A model generated the notes under the pieces. It was not told the origin of the DNA. It was given only the letters and a program-made list of their open reading frames with translations, and searched no databases. The position numbers and the translations under genes are program-made. From NCBI RefSeq assembly GCF_000025605.1, contig NC_013894.1, positions 233,529-297,528 on the forward strand: 64,000 nucleotides of DNA. Reading direction: 5' to 3'. Positions 43,668-53,967 of the stretch are shown here, piece by piece. Each line of letters opens with the position of its first letter. The first letter of the stretch is position 1. This DNA comes from Thermocrinis albus DSM 14484 (GTDB lineage: Bacteria > Aquificota > Aquificia > Aquificales > Aquificaceae).

Positions 43668-45355
43668 GAGTCCCTCCATCCGTTGGTTATAGGCACGCGC
43701 CAGTCTTTTCCAAAAGCCCGAGATGTAAGTTTTGGTCCCAGAGGACTTTGCTTCCTCTTGTACTCGGCAGATTTTATCATCTTCACCACCTTGCACACCA
43801 GCTCCCTCTCAAAACCTCTTCTTACTATCTCTTCCACCGAAAGCCCTTCCTCTATGTAGTGAAAGAGAATCTTATCTAGAACAGGATAAGGAGGGAGCGT
43901 GTCCTCGTCCTTTTGATGGGGACGAAGCTCCGCCGTTGGTGGTCTCGTCAAAACAAAGGACGGTATGTCCTCCTTCACACGGTTTCTGTAATAGGCTAAA
44001 CGGTACACGTAGGTTTTGTAAAGGTCTTTCAAGGGTGCAAATCCACCCGCCATGTCACCGTATATGGTGCCGTACCCTGTGGCCAGCTCACTCTTGTTGG
44101 AGGTAGAGAGAACCAGGTAACCGTAACGGTTGGAGAGATAAAAGAGTATGTTGGCCCTTATCCTAGACTGGAGGTTTTCCTCCGCCACAGTTATATCATC
44201 CCATCCCATCATGCTTTTGTAAGAGTTCATAATCCCCTCTATAGGAAACTCCAGCAACTGTATCCTCAAGTTTTTCACCAGTTGGTAGACAGCCTGTCTG
44301 CTCTCTTCAGAAGTGAAAACAGATGGCATGAAAACCCCCACCACCCTCTCCTCCCCTAAAGCGTCTACAGCCATACAGGCCACCAGAGAAGAGTCAATTC
44401 CCCCCGATAGACCTACTACCACTTTTCTGAACCCGTTCTTCTCCACATACTCCTTTATGGAAAGCACCACCGCCCGATACAGTTCTTCCTCACCCTCCAA
44501 AGAGTGTTCCACTGTGCCTTCCACATAAGGTAAAGTTCTCCCGTCGGTGTGAGTCAAAGGTTTCTCCCTTACAAAAGGCCTCTCTCTAAGGCGTACATCC
44601 ACCAGCCTTCTTCTTCTCCCTTTAAGCACGTCCAAACTGACTACCTTAAGATCCTCCTCGAAGGCTTTGCAACGGGCAATTACGTTTCCCTCAGGATCTA
44701 TAACCAGACTCCTGCCATCAAAGACCAGTTCATCCTGCCCACCCACGCTGTTAACGTAAACCACATAGCAGAGGTTATCCTCAGCACGTGCCTTAAGGAA
44801 AGCTTCCTTAAAGGCATACTTACCCATGTGATAAGGAGAAGCGTTTATGTTGATCAAGATATCAGCTCCTGCTGTGGCGTAATAGCGTTCCCATCCATCC
44901 GGATGCCATATATCTTCACATACCGAGAACCCCAGAACTACACCATCTATCTCCATAAGAAGAGGTTCTTCTCCTCCACGAAAGTAACGCTTTTCGTCAA
45001 AGACAGAGTAGTTGGGAAGATGCTTTTTTCTGTAAATCCCGAGAACTTTCCCACCCTGTAAAATTACTAAAGCGTTGTAAAGGTCACCGTTCCAGTAAGG
45101 AGTTCCCACCACACATACAGACTTCATACTTTTAGAAAACTCCACCAGCTTGTTGAGGGCCTTCTCACACCCTTTTACGAACTCCCATCTGAGTAGAAGA
45201 TCCTCTGGAGGGTATCCGCTGATGGAAAGCTCAGGAAAAACCACCAGGTGTGCCTTATCATCTACTTTCTGCCATCTTTCCATAATGAGCTGTGTGTTGT
45301 TTTCAGGATCTCCCACCAAAGGGTTTATCTGGGCTAAGGCAACGTTGATATACAT
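43658..45355 (-). CDS. nadE: Glutamine-dependent NAD+ synthetase
   Basis: Amidates nicotinate adenine dinucleotide to NAD+. Nitrilase-type glutaminase domain (about 1-260) with catalytic Glu in VFPELSISGYPPEDLL, Lys in YRKKHLPNYSVFDE and Cys in GFSVCEDIWHPDGW; then the synthetase domain with P-loop VVGLSGGIDSSLVA, STSNKSELATGYGT and ELRPHQKDED. 565 residues. Start ATG 45355 with TATAAT 9 bases upstream. argD follows. Confidence 0.95.
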   Translation of the reverse strand: MYINVALAQINPLVGDPENNTQLIMERWQKVDDKAHLVVFPELSISGYPPEDLLLRWEFVKGCEKALNKLVEFSKSMKSVCVVGTPYWNGDLYNALVILQGGKVLGIYRKKHLPNYSVFDEKRYFRGGEEPLLMEIDGVVLGFSVCEDIWHPDGWERYYATAGADILININASPYHMGKYAFKEAFLKARAEDNLCYVVYVNSVGGQDELVFDGRSLVIDPEGNVIARCKAFEEDLKVVSLDVLKGRRRRLVDVRLRERPFVREKPLTHTDGRTLPYVEGTVEHSLEGEEELYRAVVLSIKEYVEKNGFRKVVVGLSGGIDSSLVACMAVDALGEERVVGVFMPSVFTSEESRQAVYQLVKNLRIQLLEFPIEGIMNSYKSMMGWDDITVAEENLQSRIRANILFYLSNRYGYLVLSTSNKSELATGYGTIYGDMAGGFAPLKDLYKTYVYRLAYYRNRVKEDIPSFVLTRPPTAELRPHQKDEDTLPPYPVLDKILFHYIEEGLSVEEIVRRGFERELVCKVVKMIKSAEYKRKQSPLGPKLTSRAFGKDWRVPITNGWRDSCG

Positions 45356-45372
45356 AGAGGAAAGATTATAAT
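45345..45372. promoter_or_regulatory. Symmetric divergent promoter of nadE and the DUF503 gene
   Basis: The palindrome ATTATAAT (45365-45372) supplies a TATAAT on each strand, each exactly 9 bases from its start codon (45355 minus, 45382 plus). For the plus strand TTGATA (45345-45350) stands 16 bases above the -10, inside nadE. The nadE -35 is not evident. Confidence 0.55.
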
Positions 45373-45381
45373 GAGTTCTCT

Positions 45382-45675
45382 ATGGTGGTTGGGGTGCTGA
45401 TGGTGGAACTTTTTATGCCGGAGAACTCTTCCCTCAAAGAGAAACGCTACTATATGAGATCAATAAAGGACAGACTCAGGAACCAGTTTAACGTAAGTGT
45501 GGCAGAGATAGATCATCAGGACAAGTGGCAGAGATCCAGTATAGCGGTTGTGTGTGCAGGATCTGAGTACTCTTACGTTCAAGAAACTTTGGGAAAGGTG
45601 AGGAACTTTCTAGACAGGAACTTTCCAGAACTCATCATGAGTTTTAAGGATAAGTACCTTACACCCGATATGTGA
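45382..45675 (+). CDS. DUF503 family protein (YlxP-like)
   Basis: 97 residues: [33 protein letters not shown]-type start ([14 protein letters not shown]) and [14 protein letters not shown] are the DUF503/YlxP signatures. Family members often adjoin ribosome maturation genes such as rbfA or infB; here it stands alone between nadE and gyrA. Function unknown. Convergent overlap of 17 bases with gyrA. Confidence 0.85.
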   Translation: MVVGVLMVELFMPENSSLKEKRYYMRSIKDRLRNQFNVSVAEIDHQDKWQRSSIAVVCAGSEYSYVQETLGKVRNFLDRNFPELIMSFKDKYLTPDM

Positions 45676-47953
45676 TCACTTTGTGTATCCTGTCCTCTCC
45701 TATGTCCCATCTCTTTTTGGCAGGGCCGTCCACTCTACCGAGGGGTAGTTCCTTCTCCTCCAGCTTATCGTAAAACACCTTACCTGAAAGAGTAGCCACC
45801 ATTACGTTAACTACCTCTCCCATAGGTACTACATCCGCCAACCTCTCTCTGGAAGAGAAGAGCACGTTGATCCCCTTCGAACCACGGCTCCTTACCGGAA
45901 TCTCCTGAGAAGACACTTTCTTAACTTTTCCATCCTCAGTGATGACGAGTATATACTTAGCACCTAGTATCGCCTTCACACCCACCACACGATCCTTATC
46001 CTCCAGCTTTATACCCACCACACCCTTAGAGCCTACACCGGCGGGTGGAACATCCTTCACAGGAAATCTGAGGACCCTACCCCGGTGTGTGTAAAGAAGC
46101 AGGTCACCCTCTTCGGGTGATTGAAGGAGGCGAACTATCTCATCACCTTCCGCTAGTTTTATTATGGGCATCCCCTGAGCTCGGTACTCAAAGTCTACGA
46201 GGGGAATCTTCTTGATGTATCCCATGGCTGTAGCCAGTACCAACCTGTCACTGGCCTGGGATCTTACAAAGGCACCTACCACGTACTCTCCCTGTTCCTT
46301 TAGATCTATCCTACTACCCTGAAGGGCCTGAGAACCTCCTATCCAGTAAACTCTACCCTTGCTGGAAACCAGAAAGAGACCGTCGTCGTAGGGCACTTCC
46401 AGTATGTTTACCACTACTCCCTCTTCCATGGAGGTGACAGGTAGAATCCTGCCGTTTTGGTAGATGACCACCGTTATGGAACCTGTCTTATCTTCTCCCT
46501 CCAGACCCTCCACAAAAGTTCTGCGTACCGAAGGAAGGGTCCTTATCAGTTCCTCCATCTCCTCTATAAGTATCCTCACCCTTTCGTCCTCACTCCCTAT
46601 GACGCGCCTGTAGTATTCCACCTTCTGGCGTAACCCCCTCTCCTCCTCTTCCAGTTTGTTTCTCTCTAAGGAGGTCAATCTTTGGAGCCTCATGTCCAAA
46701 ACAGCTTCTGCCTGCAGTGGGGTAAGACCGTACTTTTTGGTGAGTTTCTCACGAGCCTGATGAACATCCTCCGAAGATCTTATATCTGCTATAACACCAT
46801 CCAGGTTAGCGAGGGCTTTCAGAAGACCTTCCACTAAGTGGAGTCTTTCCTCCGCTTTACGTAAGAGATAACGTGACCTTCTTAGGATCACCTCCAACCT
46901 GTGACGTATGAACTCCTGAAGAAGAGTCTTTATACCCACCTGTCTTGGTTCACCGTCTATGAGAACTACGAAGTTTATCGGAAAGTTCTTGCGAAGGGCT
47001 GTGAGTTTGTAGAGTTTCTCCAACACCTTCTCGCCGCTAGCATCCCTCTTGAGCTCTATCACTATCCTTATACCTTCCTTGTCAGACTCGTCCCTTATGT
47101 CGGAGATCTCCTTGAGACGCCCGTCCCTCACCAGCTCCGCTATCCTCTTTATAAGCTCAGCTTTGTTGACTTGGTAAGGTATTTCCGTCACCACTATCTG
47201 TTCCCTTCCCCCCGCTACTTTCTCCACGTGAGCCTTGGCCCTTATCCTAACCTGTCCTCTTCCCTTTTCGTAAAACTCCAAAAGTTCCTGGTAGTTCTCC
47301 ACTATACCCCCTGTAGGAAAGTCAGGTCCCTTTATGATGCGCATTATCTCTTGGGTGGTCATGTGGGGGTTTTTGGCCAACTCTATAACAGCTTTGCATA
47401 CCTCAGACAGGTTATGGGGAGGTATGGAAGTGGCCAGACCTACCGCTATACCCGCCGTACCGTTACAGAGTAAGTTGGGGAACTTGGAAGGTAAAACGGC
47501 TGGTTCTCTTGTGGAACCATCGAAGTTGGGAACGAAATCCACCGTTTCTTTGTCTATGTCCTCCAACAGGAGGAGAGCATACCGGGAAAGTTTTGCCTCC
47601 GTATATCTCATAGCGGCTGGTGGGTCTCCGTCCACCGATCCAAAGTTACCCTGTCCCACTATGAGGGGATAGTTCATGTTGAAGTCTTGAGCCATTCTGA
47701 CAAGAGCATCGTACACAGCTTGATCACCGTGAGGATGATAATAACCCAACACGGTACCCACTATACGGGCACTTTTTACAAAAGGTTTTTCAGGAAAGAG
47801 ACCCATATCGTACATGGCGTAAAGTATCCTTCTCTGAACGGGTTTAAGACCATCCCTCACGTCGGGGATGGCCCTACCCACTATGACGGACATAGCGTAG
47901 TCTATGTAGGACTGGCGTACTTCCTCTTCTATGGGTACCTCTATTATGTCCAT
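45659..47953 (-). CDS. gyrA: Type IIA topoisomerase A subunit (gyrase-like, atypical GyrA box)
   Basis: DNA cleavage subunit: [33 protein letters not shown], and catalytic Y117 in [10 protein letters not shown]; then a coiled-coil arm and a beta-pinwheel C-terminal domain. 764 residues, shorter than most GyrA. The GyrA box QRRGGKG needed for DNA wrapping is absent; only degenerate copies such as VRSRGSKG (near residue 690) and AGVGSKG remain. A chimaeric gyrase/topo IV-like enzyme has been described for Aquifex, so its main activity may be decatenation. Four bases downstream of pgsA. Confidence 0.9.
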   Translation of the reverse strand: MDIIEVPIEEEVRQSYIDYAMSVIVGRAIPDVRDGLKPVQRRILYAMYDMGLFPEKPFVKSARIVGTVLGYYHPHGDQAVYDALVRMAQDFNMNYPLIVGQGNFGSVDGDPPAAMRYTEAKLSRYALLLLEDIDKETVDFVPNFDGSTREPAVLPSKFPNLLCNGTAGIAVGLATSIPPHNLSEVCKAVIELAKNPHMTTQEIMRIIKGPDFPTGGIVENYQELLEFYEKGRGQVRIRAKAHVEKVAGGREQIVVTEIPYQVNKAELIKRIAELVRDGRLKEISDIRDESDKEGIRIVIELKRDASGEKVLEKLYKLTALRKNFPINFVVLIDGEPRQVGIKTLLQEFIRHRLEVILRRSRYLLRKAEERLHLVEGLLKALANLDGVIADIRSSEDVHQAREKLTKKYGLTPLQAEAVLDMRLQRLTSLERNKLEEEERGLRQKVEYYRRVIGSEDERVRILIEEMEELIRTLPSVRRTFVEGLEGEDKTGSITVVIYQNGRILPVTSMEEGVVVNILEVPYDDGLFLVSSKGRVYWIGGSQALQGSRIDLKEQGEYVVGAFVRSQASDRLVLATAMGYIKKIPLVDFEYRAQGMPIIKLAEGDEIVRLLQSPEEGDLLLYTHRGRVLRFPVKDVPPAGVGSKGVVGIKLEDKDRVVGVKAILGAKYILVITEDGKVKKVSSQEIPVRSRGSKGINVLFSSRERLADVVPMGEVVNVMVATLSGKVFYDKLEEKELPLGRVDGPAKKRWDIGEDRIHKVITYRV

Positions 47954-47957
47954 AACA

Positions 47958-48446
47958 CTATTTTACAAAACGCCGTAGGTACTCTACGGCGGAAGCGTAG
48001 GCAAAAAAGATGGCTATCCAGAGGAGGAGATCAGAGACAGAAGGGTAAAGGACCAAGGACAGGAGGGTCAGAAACTCAAAGAGGGTCTTGGTCTTGCCCA
48101 GATAAGAGGGTGTCATGCTTACACCATACTGGGAAGCTATACCTCTGAGGAAGGACATGCTCAGTTCACGCAGCAGTAGCAGCAGATAAGCCCACAGAGA
48201 TACCTCCCCCATGTACAGAAAAGCTGACAGAACCATTAAAACAAAAACCTTATCTACGAAGGGATCCATGAGGGATCCGAGAGGGGTGTTTTGTCCTGTC
48301 TTGCGGGCCTTTTCACCGTCGTACCAATCGCTGACGGCAGCTAAAAGTATGCACAAACCTGCCAAAAGTCGGTGATCTTCCACCACCAAGTACACGGTAG
48401 GGAAGGTGAGAAAGAACCTGATACTGGTCACCAGGAGAGGAGACAT
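47958..48446 (-). CDS. pgsA: CDP-diacylglycerol--glycerol-3-phosphate 3-phosphatidyltransferase
   Basis: Makes phosphatidylglycerophosphate in the membrane. The CDP-alcohol phosphotransferase motif D-x2-DG-x2-AR-x8-G-x3-D-x3-D is complete: [10 protein letters not shown] then [10 protein letters not shown]. About four or five membrane helices in 162 residues, somewhat short. Other CDP-alcohol transferases share this motif, so the glycerol-phosphate specificity is by size and resemblance. Divergent from thiO by 14 bases. Confidence 0.85.
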   Translation of the reverse strand: MSPLLVTSIRFFLTFPTVYLVVEDHRLLAGLCILLAAVSDWYDGEKARKTGQNTPLGSLMDPFVDKVFVLMVLSAFLYMGEVSLWAYLLLLLRELSMSFLRGIASQYGVSMTPSYLGKTKTLFEFLTLLSLVLYPSVSDLLLWIAIFFAYASAVEYLRRFVK

Positions 48447-48458
48447 ATATTAAATCTA
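48446..48458. promoter_or_regulatory. Divergent -10 region of pgsA and thiO
   Basis: Only 14 bases separate the two start codons. Plus TATATT (48446-48451) lies 9 bases before the thiO ATG; minus TAGATT (complement of 48453-48458) lies 6 bases before the pgsA ATG. Neither has a visible Shine-Dalgarno or -35, and the minus box is weak. Confidence 0.35.
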
Positions 48459-48460
48459 AC

Positions 48461-49501
48461 ATGAAAGTACTGATCGTAGGCGGAGGAATACTGGGTCTCA
48501 GCAGTGGTCTCCTCCTTTCCTTAGAGGGCCTGAGGGTGAGTGTAGTGACGAGAAATCCCCAAGAGGCCACCTCTTGGGTTGCAGGCGGCATGCTGGCACC
48601 TTTTTCAGAAGGTTTGGAAGGAGATCTCTTGGAGTTTTCTTACAGAAGCCTGAGAGAGTATCCTCAGTTCCTTCACTTAGTGGAGGATGTATCAGGACAG
48701 AAGGTATACGCTCAGATGGACGGCATCTTCAGAGTGGTGCTAGAAGATGAGGATCACCTTATAGTAAAGGCACAAGAGTATGCCAGCAGAGGCTACAGAA
48801 CCTATGTGATGGAACCTCACGGTGAGTTAAGCAAAAAGGTTAAAGCTCTGATCCTCTACCAAGAGGAAGGATGTGTAGATGCAGAGAACCTGATGGATGC
48901 CCTCCTTCTGTCTACCTATAGGACCGGTATACCCATACAGGTGGACGAGATAACCAGAGTGGAACTTCAGGACGGTGAGGTGAAGAAGGTGGATGGTATA
49001 AAAGGTTCTTACGAAGCGGACTTTTACGTGTTCTGCACAGGTGTATGGACCAAGGAACTCTTTCCCTTGCCCATTTTTCCCGTAAAGGGTCAGGCCATCA
49101 AGGTGAAGGAGGTTTCCGTAGAAAGGGTTCATTACTCTCGCTTGTCCTACATAATACCCAGAAACAGATACCTTTACATAGGAGCAACATCAGAGGTAGG
49201 AGTTTTGGATCACGGCAACACACTAGAAGGACTGCACCAGCTTACCGAAGGAGCCATCAGCATCCTTCCGGCCTTGGCTAAGGCCAAGTTGTTGTCTACT
49301 CTATACGGTTACAGACCGGCCACACCTGACGAAAAACCTGTATTTCTGTGGGGGAAAAACTTCTTGCTGGCAACAGGTCACCACAGGAACGGTATACTAC
49401 AGGCACCTATAACCGCCCAGATAGTGCGTAACTATATAACACGCGGAGAAGTGGATCCTTTTATGAAGGTCTTTGATGGTAATCGCTTTGAAGTAAAATA
49501 G
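48461..49501 (+). CDS. thiO: FAD-dependent glycine oxidase (ThiO-like)
   Basis: Oxidises glycine to iminoacetate for the thiazole part of thiamine. DAO-fold flavoprotein: VLIVGGGILGLSSGLLL dinucleotide motif, TSWVAGGMLAPFSE, FYVFCTGVWTKELFP, FPVKGQAIKVKE, and RPATPDEKPVF with GHHRNGILQAP at the end, the usual ThiO features. 346 residues. No thiG/thiS beside it; thiD is at 8 kb. Could act on another amine. folE starts just after. Confidence 0.82.
   Translation: MKVLIVGGGILGLSSGLLLSLEGLRVSVVTRNPQEATSWVAGGMLAPFSEGLEGDLLEFSYRSLREYPQFLHLVEDVSGQKVYAQMDGIFRVVLEDEDHLIVKAQEYASRGYRTYVMEPHGELSKKVKALILYQEEGCVDAENLMDALLLSTYRTGIPIQVDEITRVELQDGEVKKVDGIKGSYEADFYVFCTGVWTKELFPLPIFPVKGQAIKVKEVSVERVHYSRLSYIIPRNRYLYIGATSEVGVLDHGNTLEGLHQLTEGAISILPALAKAKLLSTLYGYRPATPDEKPVFLWGKNFLLATGHHRNGILQAPITAQIVRNYITRGEVDPFMKVFDGNRFEVK
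49494..49499 (+). promoter_or_regulatory. -10 box ahead of folE
   Basis: TAAAAT at the very end of thiO, 8 bases before the folE ATG, with no Shine-Dalgarno between. Fits the leaderless pattern seen at other starts, although folE could also be read through from thiO. Confidence 0.35.
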
Positions 49502-49507
49502 TTGCCT

Positions 49508-50065
49508 ATGGGTATAGATAGGGAAAAGATCAAGCAAGCTGTACGCCTCTTTCTGGAAGGTATAGGAGAAGATCCTGACCGAGAGGGACTGAAGGAGACA
49601 CCTGACCGCATAGCACGTATGTGGGAGGAGTTTGAAAGACAGAGAGAGTTCAACTTTAAGCTTTTTGAGGAGTTTGGCCAGTACAACGAGATGGTAGTGG
49701 TAAAAGACATAACCATATACAGCTTTTGCGAACATCACCTCCTTCCCTTCTTTGGGAAAGCTCACGTGGCTTACGTACCTGATAGGGTGGTGTGTGGACT
49801 TTCTAAATTGGTGAGGACAGTTAAGGCCTTTGCCCTAAGACCCCAGGTCCAGGAGAGGCTGACAGCTCAGATAGCTGACTTTCTGATGGAACAGCTAAAG
49901 CCCAAAGGTGTGGCTGTGGTTTTAGAATGTGAACACCTGTGTATGTCCATGAGGGGTGTAATGTCACCAGGACATATAACCACCACCTCCGCCCTCAGGG
50001 GTATATTCCTGTCCGATATCAGAACAAGGGAGGAGTTTCTTAAGCTGATAGGCAAGAAGCTATGA
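49508..50065 (+). CDS. folE: GTP cyclohydrolase I
   Basis: Converts GTP to dihydroneopterin triphosphate for folate (and, with QueD, for queuosine). [19 protein letters not shown] and [13 protein letters not shown] give the zinc Cys/His/Cys ligands; [23 protein letters not shown] is typical. 185 residues from ATG 49508 (a TTG two codons earlier is possible). Shares ATGA with lpxI. With queE and folC it documents pterin/deazapurine supply. Confidence 0.96.
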   Translation: MGIDREKIKQAVRLFLEGIGEDPDREGLKETPDRIARMWEEFERQREFNFKLFEEFGQYNEMVVVKDITIYSFCEHHLLPFFGKAHVAYVPDRVVCGLSKLVRTVKAFALRPQVQERLTAQIADFLMEQLKPKGVAVVLECEHLCMSMRGVMSPGHITTTSALRGIFLSDIRTREEFLKLIGKKL

Positions 50066-50844
50066 AAATATGCCTCATAGCTGGCAGTGGTTCTCTACCT
50101 TACATCTTCCTAAAGTCTGCTCAAGAGAAGGGGGAAGAGGTCTTCGTGGTGGGTGTCAGACATGTTACCGACATACAGGCCCACGAGACACTACCTCTCG
50201 GTAAGGTGGGGAGCCTGGTTAAAACTTTGGAAAGGAGAGGGATAAAACACATAGTGATGCTGGGAAAGTTTGAACATAAACTCCTCTTCTCACACCTCTT
50301 GACGTTGGATGAGCTGGCCGTAAGGATACTACGAAAATCTCCCGATAAAAGACCTCAGACCCTCATAAAGACCATGATGCAGGAACTGGAAAGTATGGGT
50401 TTTCAGTTCTTGGACCCACGCCCCTATCTGGAAGACATACTGGCGCCCTCCGGTGTCATTAACAGGGTAAGGCCTTCTGATTCCGCCATGGAAGACGGTC
50501 TCTTTGGTATGCCCATAGCCAAGGCACTGGCTGACATGGATGTAGGCCAAACAATAGTGGTGAAGGAAAAAAGTGTGGTGAGTGTAGAGGCCATGGAGGG
50601 CACTCAGGAAACTATCGAACGTGCCGGGAGAATAGGGGGAAAGGGGTGTAGGGTCATAAAGGTGGCCAGAAAAAACCAGGACTTTAGGATAGATGTGCCC
50701 ACGGTAGGACCTCAGACATTGGAGCTTATGAGAAAGATAAAGGCGGATGCCCTCTTTTTGGAAGCCAATAAGGTTTATATGGTAGATAAAGAGAAGATGC
50801 TACGACTTGCCGACAAGTGGGGTATAGCTATCTACGGCTTGTGA
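50062..50844 (+). CDS. lpxI: UDP-2,3-diacylglucosamine diphosphatase LpxI
   Basis: Hydrolyses UDP-2,3-diacylglucosamine to lipid X in lipid A synthesis; LpxI (DUF1009) replaces LpxH in some lineages. [14 protein letters not shown] start, [21 protein letters not shown], and the [19 protein letters not shown] stretch are family features; GPQTLELM and [11 protein letters not shown] close the protein. 260 residues. Faces the MsbA-like exporter with a 17-base 3' overlap, so both belong to lipid A handling. Confidence 0.9.
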   Translation: MKICLIAGSGSLPYIFLKSAQEKGEEVFVVGVRHVTDIQAHETLPLGKVGSLVKTLERRGIKHIVMLGKFEHKLLFSHLLTLDELAVRILRKSPDKRPQTLIKTMMQELESMGFQFLDPRPYLEDILAPSGVINRVRPSDSAMEDGLFGMPIAKALADMDVGQTIVVKEKSVVSVEAMEGTQETIERAGRIGGKGCRVIKVARKNQDFRIDVPTVGPQTLELMRKIKADALFLEANKVYMVDKEKMLRLADKWGIAIYGL

Positions 50845-52492
50845 AGAAGTTAAGAGCAGAAGTAACATCACCGTCAAAGACTATCTGACCATCTTCCATC
50901 ACCAGAACACGGTCACATATGCTGAGGCTGGAAGGTCTGTGAGCCACCATGAACACGGTGGCTTTGGGAAAGGCCATCAGTATGTTTTTCAACACCTGCT
51001 GTTCTGTCACAGTGTCCAGAGCGGAGGTAGGTTCATCCAAAAATATGATGCTGGGCTCTTTTAGGAACAGGCGTGCCAGAGCAAGCCTCTGTTTCTCACC
51101 TCCAGAAAGGTCCCTTCCTCCCTCACCTACCTTCTCATCTAGGTCTGTTACGAAATCGCACAGAGCCATACGGAGAGCTCTCCACATCTCCTCTTCGGTA
51201 GCATCTCTTTTGGCTATCAGCAGGTTATCCCTCACACTCCCTGAGAGGACAAAACTTTCCTGGGTGAGGAAACCTATATTACTTCTGAAGGAAGAAGGTT
51301 TGAAGAGGCTCAAATCTACACCGTCCAAGAGGATCTTTCCCATGTAAGGCACAAAGCCTGCCAAAGTGCGCAGGAAAGTGCTCTTTCCACTTCCTGTAGA
51401 TCCTATTATACCCACCTTCTGTCCTGCCTTTATCCTTAGAGTAATGTGGCGCAGTATGTCCTCATCTCCCAGCTTTACCCTCAGGTCCTCTATCCGTATC
51501 TCTTCCTTCAGGCCACGGAAGAGGTAACCTTCGTCCCTCTCCTGAGGTAAGTTTAGTACCTCCCTCAAGCGGGAAACGACAGATATACTTCCCCTCACTT
51601 CTGTAAAACCCTTTTGCACCTCCATAAGGGGTTTTTGAAGCATCACCAAAGCGGTTAGGTAAGAGATAAAATCACCGGGCGTCATGTAGCCTTTGACCAC
51701 CATGTAACCTCCGTAAAAGATAAGAAGGGACACCACCGTGTAACCAAAAAGGTAGTTGAAGACGGTGTTCCACGAAGAGTAAAGGACAAGCTTTATGCTC
51801 CTCTCGTAGAGTTTCCGGCTCTGTTGCTGAAACCACCCTATCATCACCTTCTCTGCCATGAAGGCCTTTATAGTCTCCACACCCCTCAGGCTTTCTTTTA
51901 TACCTGAGGCTGCATCTGCGGTGTCTTCCTGCAGTTTCTTGGTGTGCTTGTCCTTCTTTCCCCCAAAATAACGGATGGAGAAGAACATGACAGGTAGAAA
52001 AAGGGCCAAAAGTAAAGTGAGGCGCCAGTCCCTGTAAAAGAGCACCGCCAAGAGAAGGATCACTGTGAAAGGATCTCTGAACAGCTTGACTGCATAAGAT
52101 CCCACCAGATCTCTGTAGAGGCGCAGGTCCGACAAAAGTCTCGTCAGAACATCACCTATGGAGATGCCCTTCACGTAAAGGTAGTGAGAACCCATAAGTT
52201 TTTCAAAAGCTTGCTCTCTTATCTCTCTCACCTCCCTCTCTGCCATAAGGCCCGTAAAGTAGGAAACCATAAAGTTGCCCAACTGTCCCAGGAGAACCAG
52301 AAGATACAGGTAACCTACCGTCTGAACCAGTTTCCAAAAACTCTTCATAAGAAAAACGCCGTCCACAAGTCTTTTCACCAAAAGGCTCACACCTGCAACA
52401 CCCACAGACTCAAAAAGGGATCCCAATAGAGCTAGCAGTAAAAGTACCCAGTGCTTTTTAAAGCGGAAGAGGAGCCACTTGACATTACTCAT
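50828..52492 (-). CDS. msbA: ABC exporter, MsbA-like (TMD-NBD half transporter)
   Basis: 554 residues: six predicted membrane helices (about 10-285) then an ATPase domain with GSTGSGKSTFLRTLAG, RSNIGFLTQESFVL (Q loop), DLSGGEKQRLALARLF signature, FLDEPTSALDT and VAHRPSSL. Homodimeric exporter. Placement opposite lpxI supports lipid A-core flipping; a peptide or drug exporter cannot be excluded. Minus TAAAAT is 12 bases before the ATG. Confidence 0.8.
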   Translation of the reverse strand: MSNVKWLLFRFKKHWVLLLLALLGSLFESVGVAGVSLLVKRLVDGVFLMKSFWKLVQTVGYLYLLVLLGQLGNFMVSYFTGLMAEREVREIREQAFEKLMGSHYLYVKGISIGDVLTRLLSDLRLYRDLVGSYAVKLFRDPFTVILLLAVLFYRDWRLTLLLALFLPVMFFSIRYFGGKKDKHTKKLQEDTADAASGIKESLRGVETIKAFMAEKVMIGWFQQQSRKLYERSIKLVLYSSWNTVFNYLFGYTVVSLLIFYGGYMVVKGYMTPGDFISYLTALVMLQKPLMEVQKGFTEVRGSISVVSRLREVLNLPQERDEGYLFRGLKEEIRIEDLRVKLGDEDILRHITLRIKAGQKVGIIGSTGSGKSTFLRTLAGFVPYMGKILLDGVDLSLFKPSSFRSNIGFLTQESFVLSGSVRDNLLIAKRDATEEEMWRALRMALCDFVTDLDEKVGEGGRDLSGGEKQRLALARLFLKEPSIIFLDEPTSALDTVTEQQVLKNILMAFPKATVFMVAHRPSSLSICDRVLVMEDGQIVFDGDVTSALNFFTSRR

Positions 52493-52503
52493 ACTGGTGG
52501 GAA

Positions 52504-52510
52504 TATTTTA
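52504..52510. promoter_or_regulatory. Divergent -10 region of msbA and the small membrane gene
   Basis: Plus TATTTT (52504-52509) lies 8 bases before the ATG at 52518; minus TAAAAT (complement of 52505-52510) lies 12 bases before the msbA ATG. Twenty-five bases separate the starts. Confidence 0.3.
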
Positions 52511-52517
52511 AAACTGT

Positions 52518-52763
52518 ATGGTGAGGTGGCTTATAGGATTGTTGGTCATCTACCTGTTGATAGATCATCTGTGGGTACACTACGGAGCCTCTTTCTGGGA
52601 GAGATACAGAGAAGAGTATGCGGAGAGCCTCAAAAAATATAACCCCGACTACAACCCACCTCCCATACAGCAGACAGAGAAACAGAGCATAATAGATAAG
52701 TTGGTGGAAAAGGTGAGAAGTTTCATAAAGAAGGAGAAGGATGGAGGTGAAAAAAATGAGTGA
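52518..52763 (+). CDS. Small membrane-anchored protein of unknown function
   Basis: 81 residues: one N-terminal hydrophobic segment (about 4-20, [16 protein letters not shown]), then a charged, tyrosine-rich tail with a proline stretch ([12 protein letters not shown]) and a basic helix at the end. Not recognised. The 3' end overlaps the ribBA start by 8 bases, which argues it is real and co-translated with ribBA. A link to riboflavin synthesis is not implied by sequence. Confidence 0.6.
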   Translation: MVRWLIGLLVIYLLIDHLWVHYGASFWERYREEYAESLKKYNPDYNPPPIQQTEKQSIIDKLVEKVRSFIKKEKDGGEKNE

Positions 52764-53967
52764 ATTCAAGTTCAACACCATAGAGGAGGCCCTTGAGGAC
52801 ATAAGGGAAGGCAAGATGGTGATAGTGGTAGACGATCCTGATAGAGAAAACGAAGGCGATCTTGTTATGGCTGCTGAGAAGGTCACACCCGAAGCCATCA
52901 ACTTTATGGCCAAGTATGGTAGGGGCCTCATATGTTTGGCGCTTAACCCCCAAAGGTGTGACGAGCTGGACCTCCATCCCATGACAATGAGGAACACCGA
53001 TCCGAAAGGAACCTACTTCTGTGTGTCTATAGACGCTCACCCTAAGTACGGTACCACTACGGGAATATCCGCCTACGACCGGGCCATAACCATAAAGCTG
53101 GCTGTAAGCCCCGATGCCAAACCTTCCGACTTTATCAGACCAGGACATGTTTTCCCTCTCAGGGCAAGGCCGGGGGGTGTTCTGGAGAGAGCAGGGCATA
53201 CGGAAGCAGCTGTAGATTTAGCCAGACTGGCAGGCCTTTACCCGGCAGGAGTCATCTGTGAGATTATGAAGGATGACGGTACTATGGCCAGGTTAGAGGA
53301 CCTTATGGAGTTCGCTAAAAGGTTTGGGCTCAAAATCATCACCATAGCGGATCTTATAAGGTACAGACTGAAGAGAGAGAAGTTGGTGGTGCGTGAAGCC
53401 TCTGCCAATCTTCCCACACGCTACGGCCTCTTTAAGATACACGCTTACAGGCACGTACTCACGGGAGAGGAGCAGGTGGCTCTCACCATGGGAGAGTGGA
53501 GAGAGGACGAACCTGTGCTGGTGAGGGTACACTCCGAGTGTCTCACAGGAGATGTGTTCAGATCCCTGCGGTGTGACTGTAGGTCCCAACTGGAAGCAGC
53601 CCTCACCCAGATAGCGGAGGAAGGGAAGGGTGTTTTGGTTTACATAATGGGTCACGAGGGAAGGGGTATAGGCATCGTCAACAAGATAAAGGCTTACGCT
53701 CTTCAGGATCAGGGATACGACACTGTAGAAGCCAACGAAAAGCTGGGATACCCAGCCGATCTGAGGGATTACGGAGTGGGTGCCCAGATACTGCTGGATC
53801 TGGGTGTCCGTAAGATGAAACTCCTCACCAACAACCCCAGAAAGATAGTGGCGCTGGAGGGTTACGGCTTAGAGGTGGTGGAGAGGGTTCCGCTACGGGT
53901 GGAAGCTTGTCAGTACAATGTAAAATATCTACAGACAAAGAAGGAGAAGTTGGGTCATATACTCTGA
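52756..53967 (+). CDS. ribBA: Bifunctional DHBP synthase / GTP cyclohydrolase II
   Basis: Two first steps of riboflavin synthesis in one chain. RibB domain (about 1-200) with [17 protein letters not shown] and [22 protein letters not shown]-type motif ([14 protein letters not shown]); RibA domain (about 205-400) with the zinc motif [16 protein letters not shown] and [14 protein letters not shown]. 403 residues from ATG 52756, which has GGAGGTG upstream; an ATG at 52741 is that site itself. Convergent overlap of 13 bases with the histidine kinase. Confidence 0.95.
   Translation: MSEFKFNTIEEALEDIREGKMVIVVDDPDRENEGDLVMAAEKVTPEAINFMAKYGRGLICLALNPQRCDELDLHPMTMRNTDPKGTYFCVSIDAHPKYGTTTGISAYDRAITIKLAVSPDAKPSDFIRPGHVFPLRARPGGVLERAGHTEAAVDLARLAGLYPAGVICEIMKDDGTMARLEDLMEFAKRFGLKIITIADLIRYRLKREKLVVREASANLPTRYGLFKIHAYRHVLTGEEQVALTMGEWREDEPVLVRVHSECLTGDVFRSLRCDCRSQLEAALTQIAEEGKGVLVYIMGHEGRGIGIVNKIKAYALQDQGYDTVEANEKLGYPADLRDYGVGAQILLDLGVRKMKLLTNNPRKIVALEGYGLEVVERVPLRVEACQYNVKYLQTKKEKLGHIL

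Noticed and set aside
42975-43859. Plus-strand frame of 294 codons over argD and nadE
   Set aside because: Antisense shadow of two genes with clear catalytic motifs.
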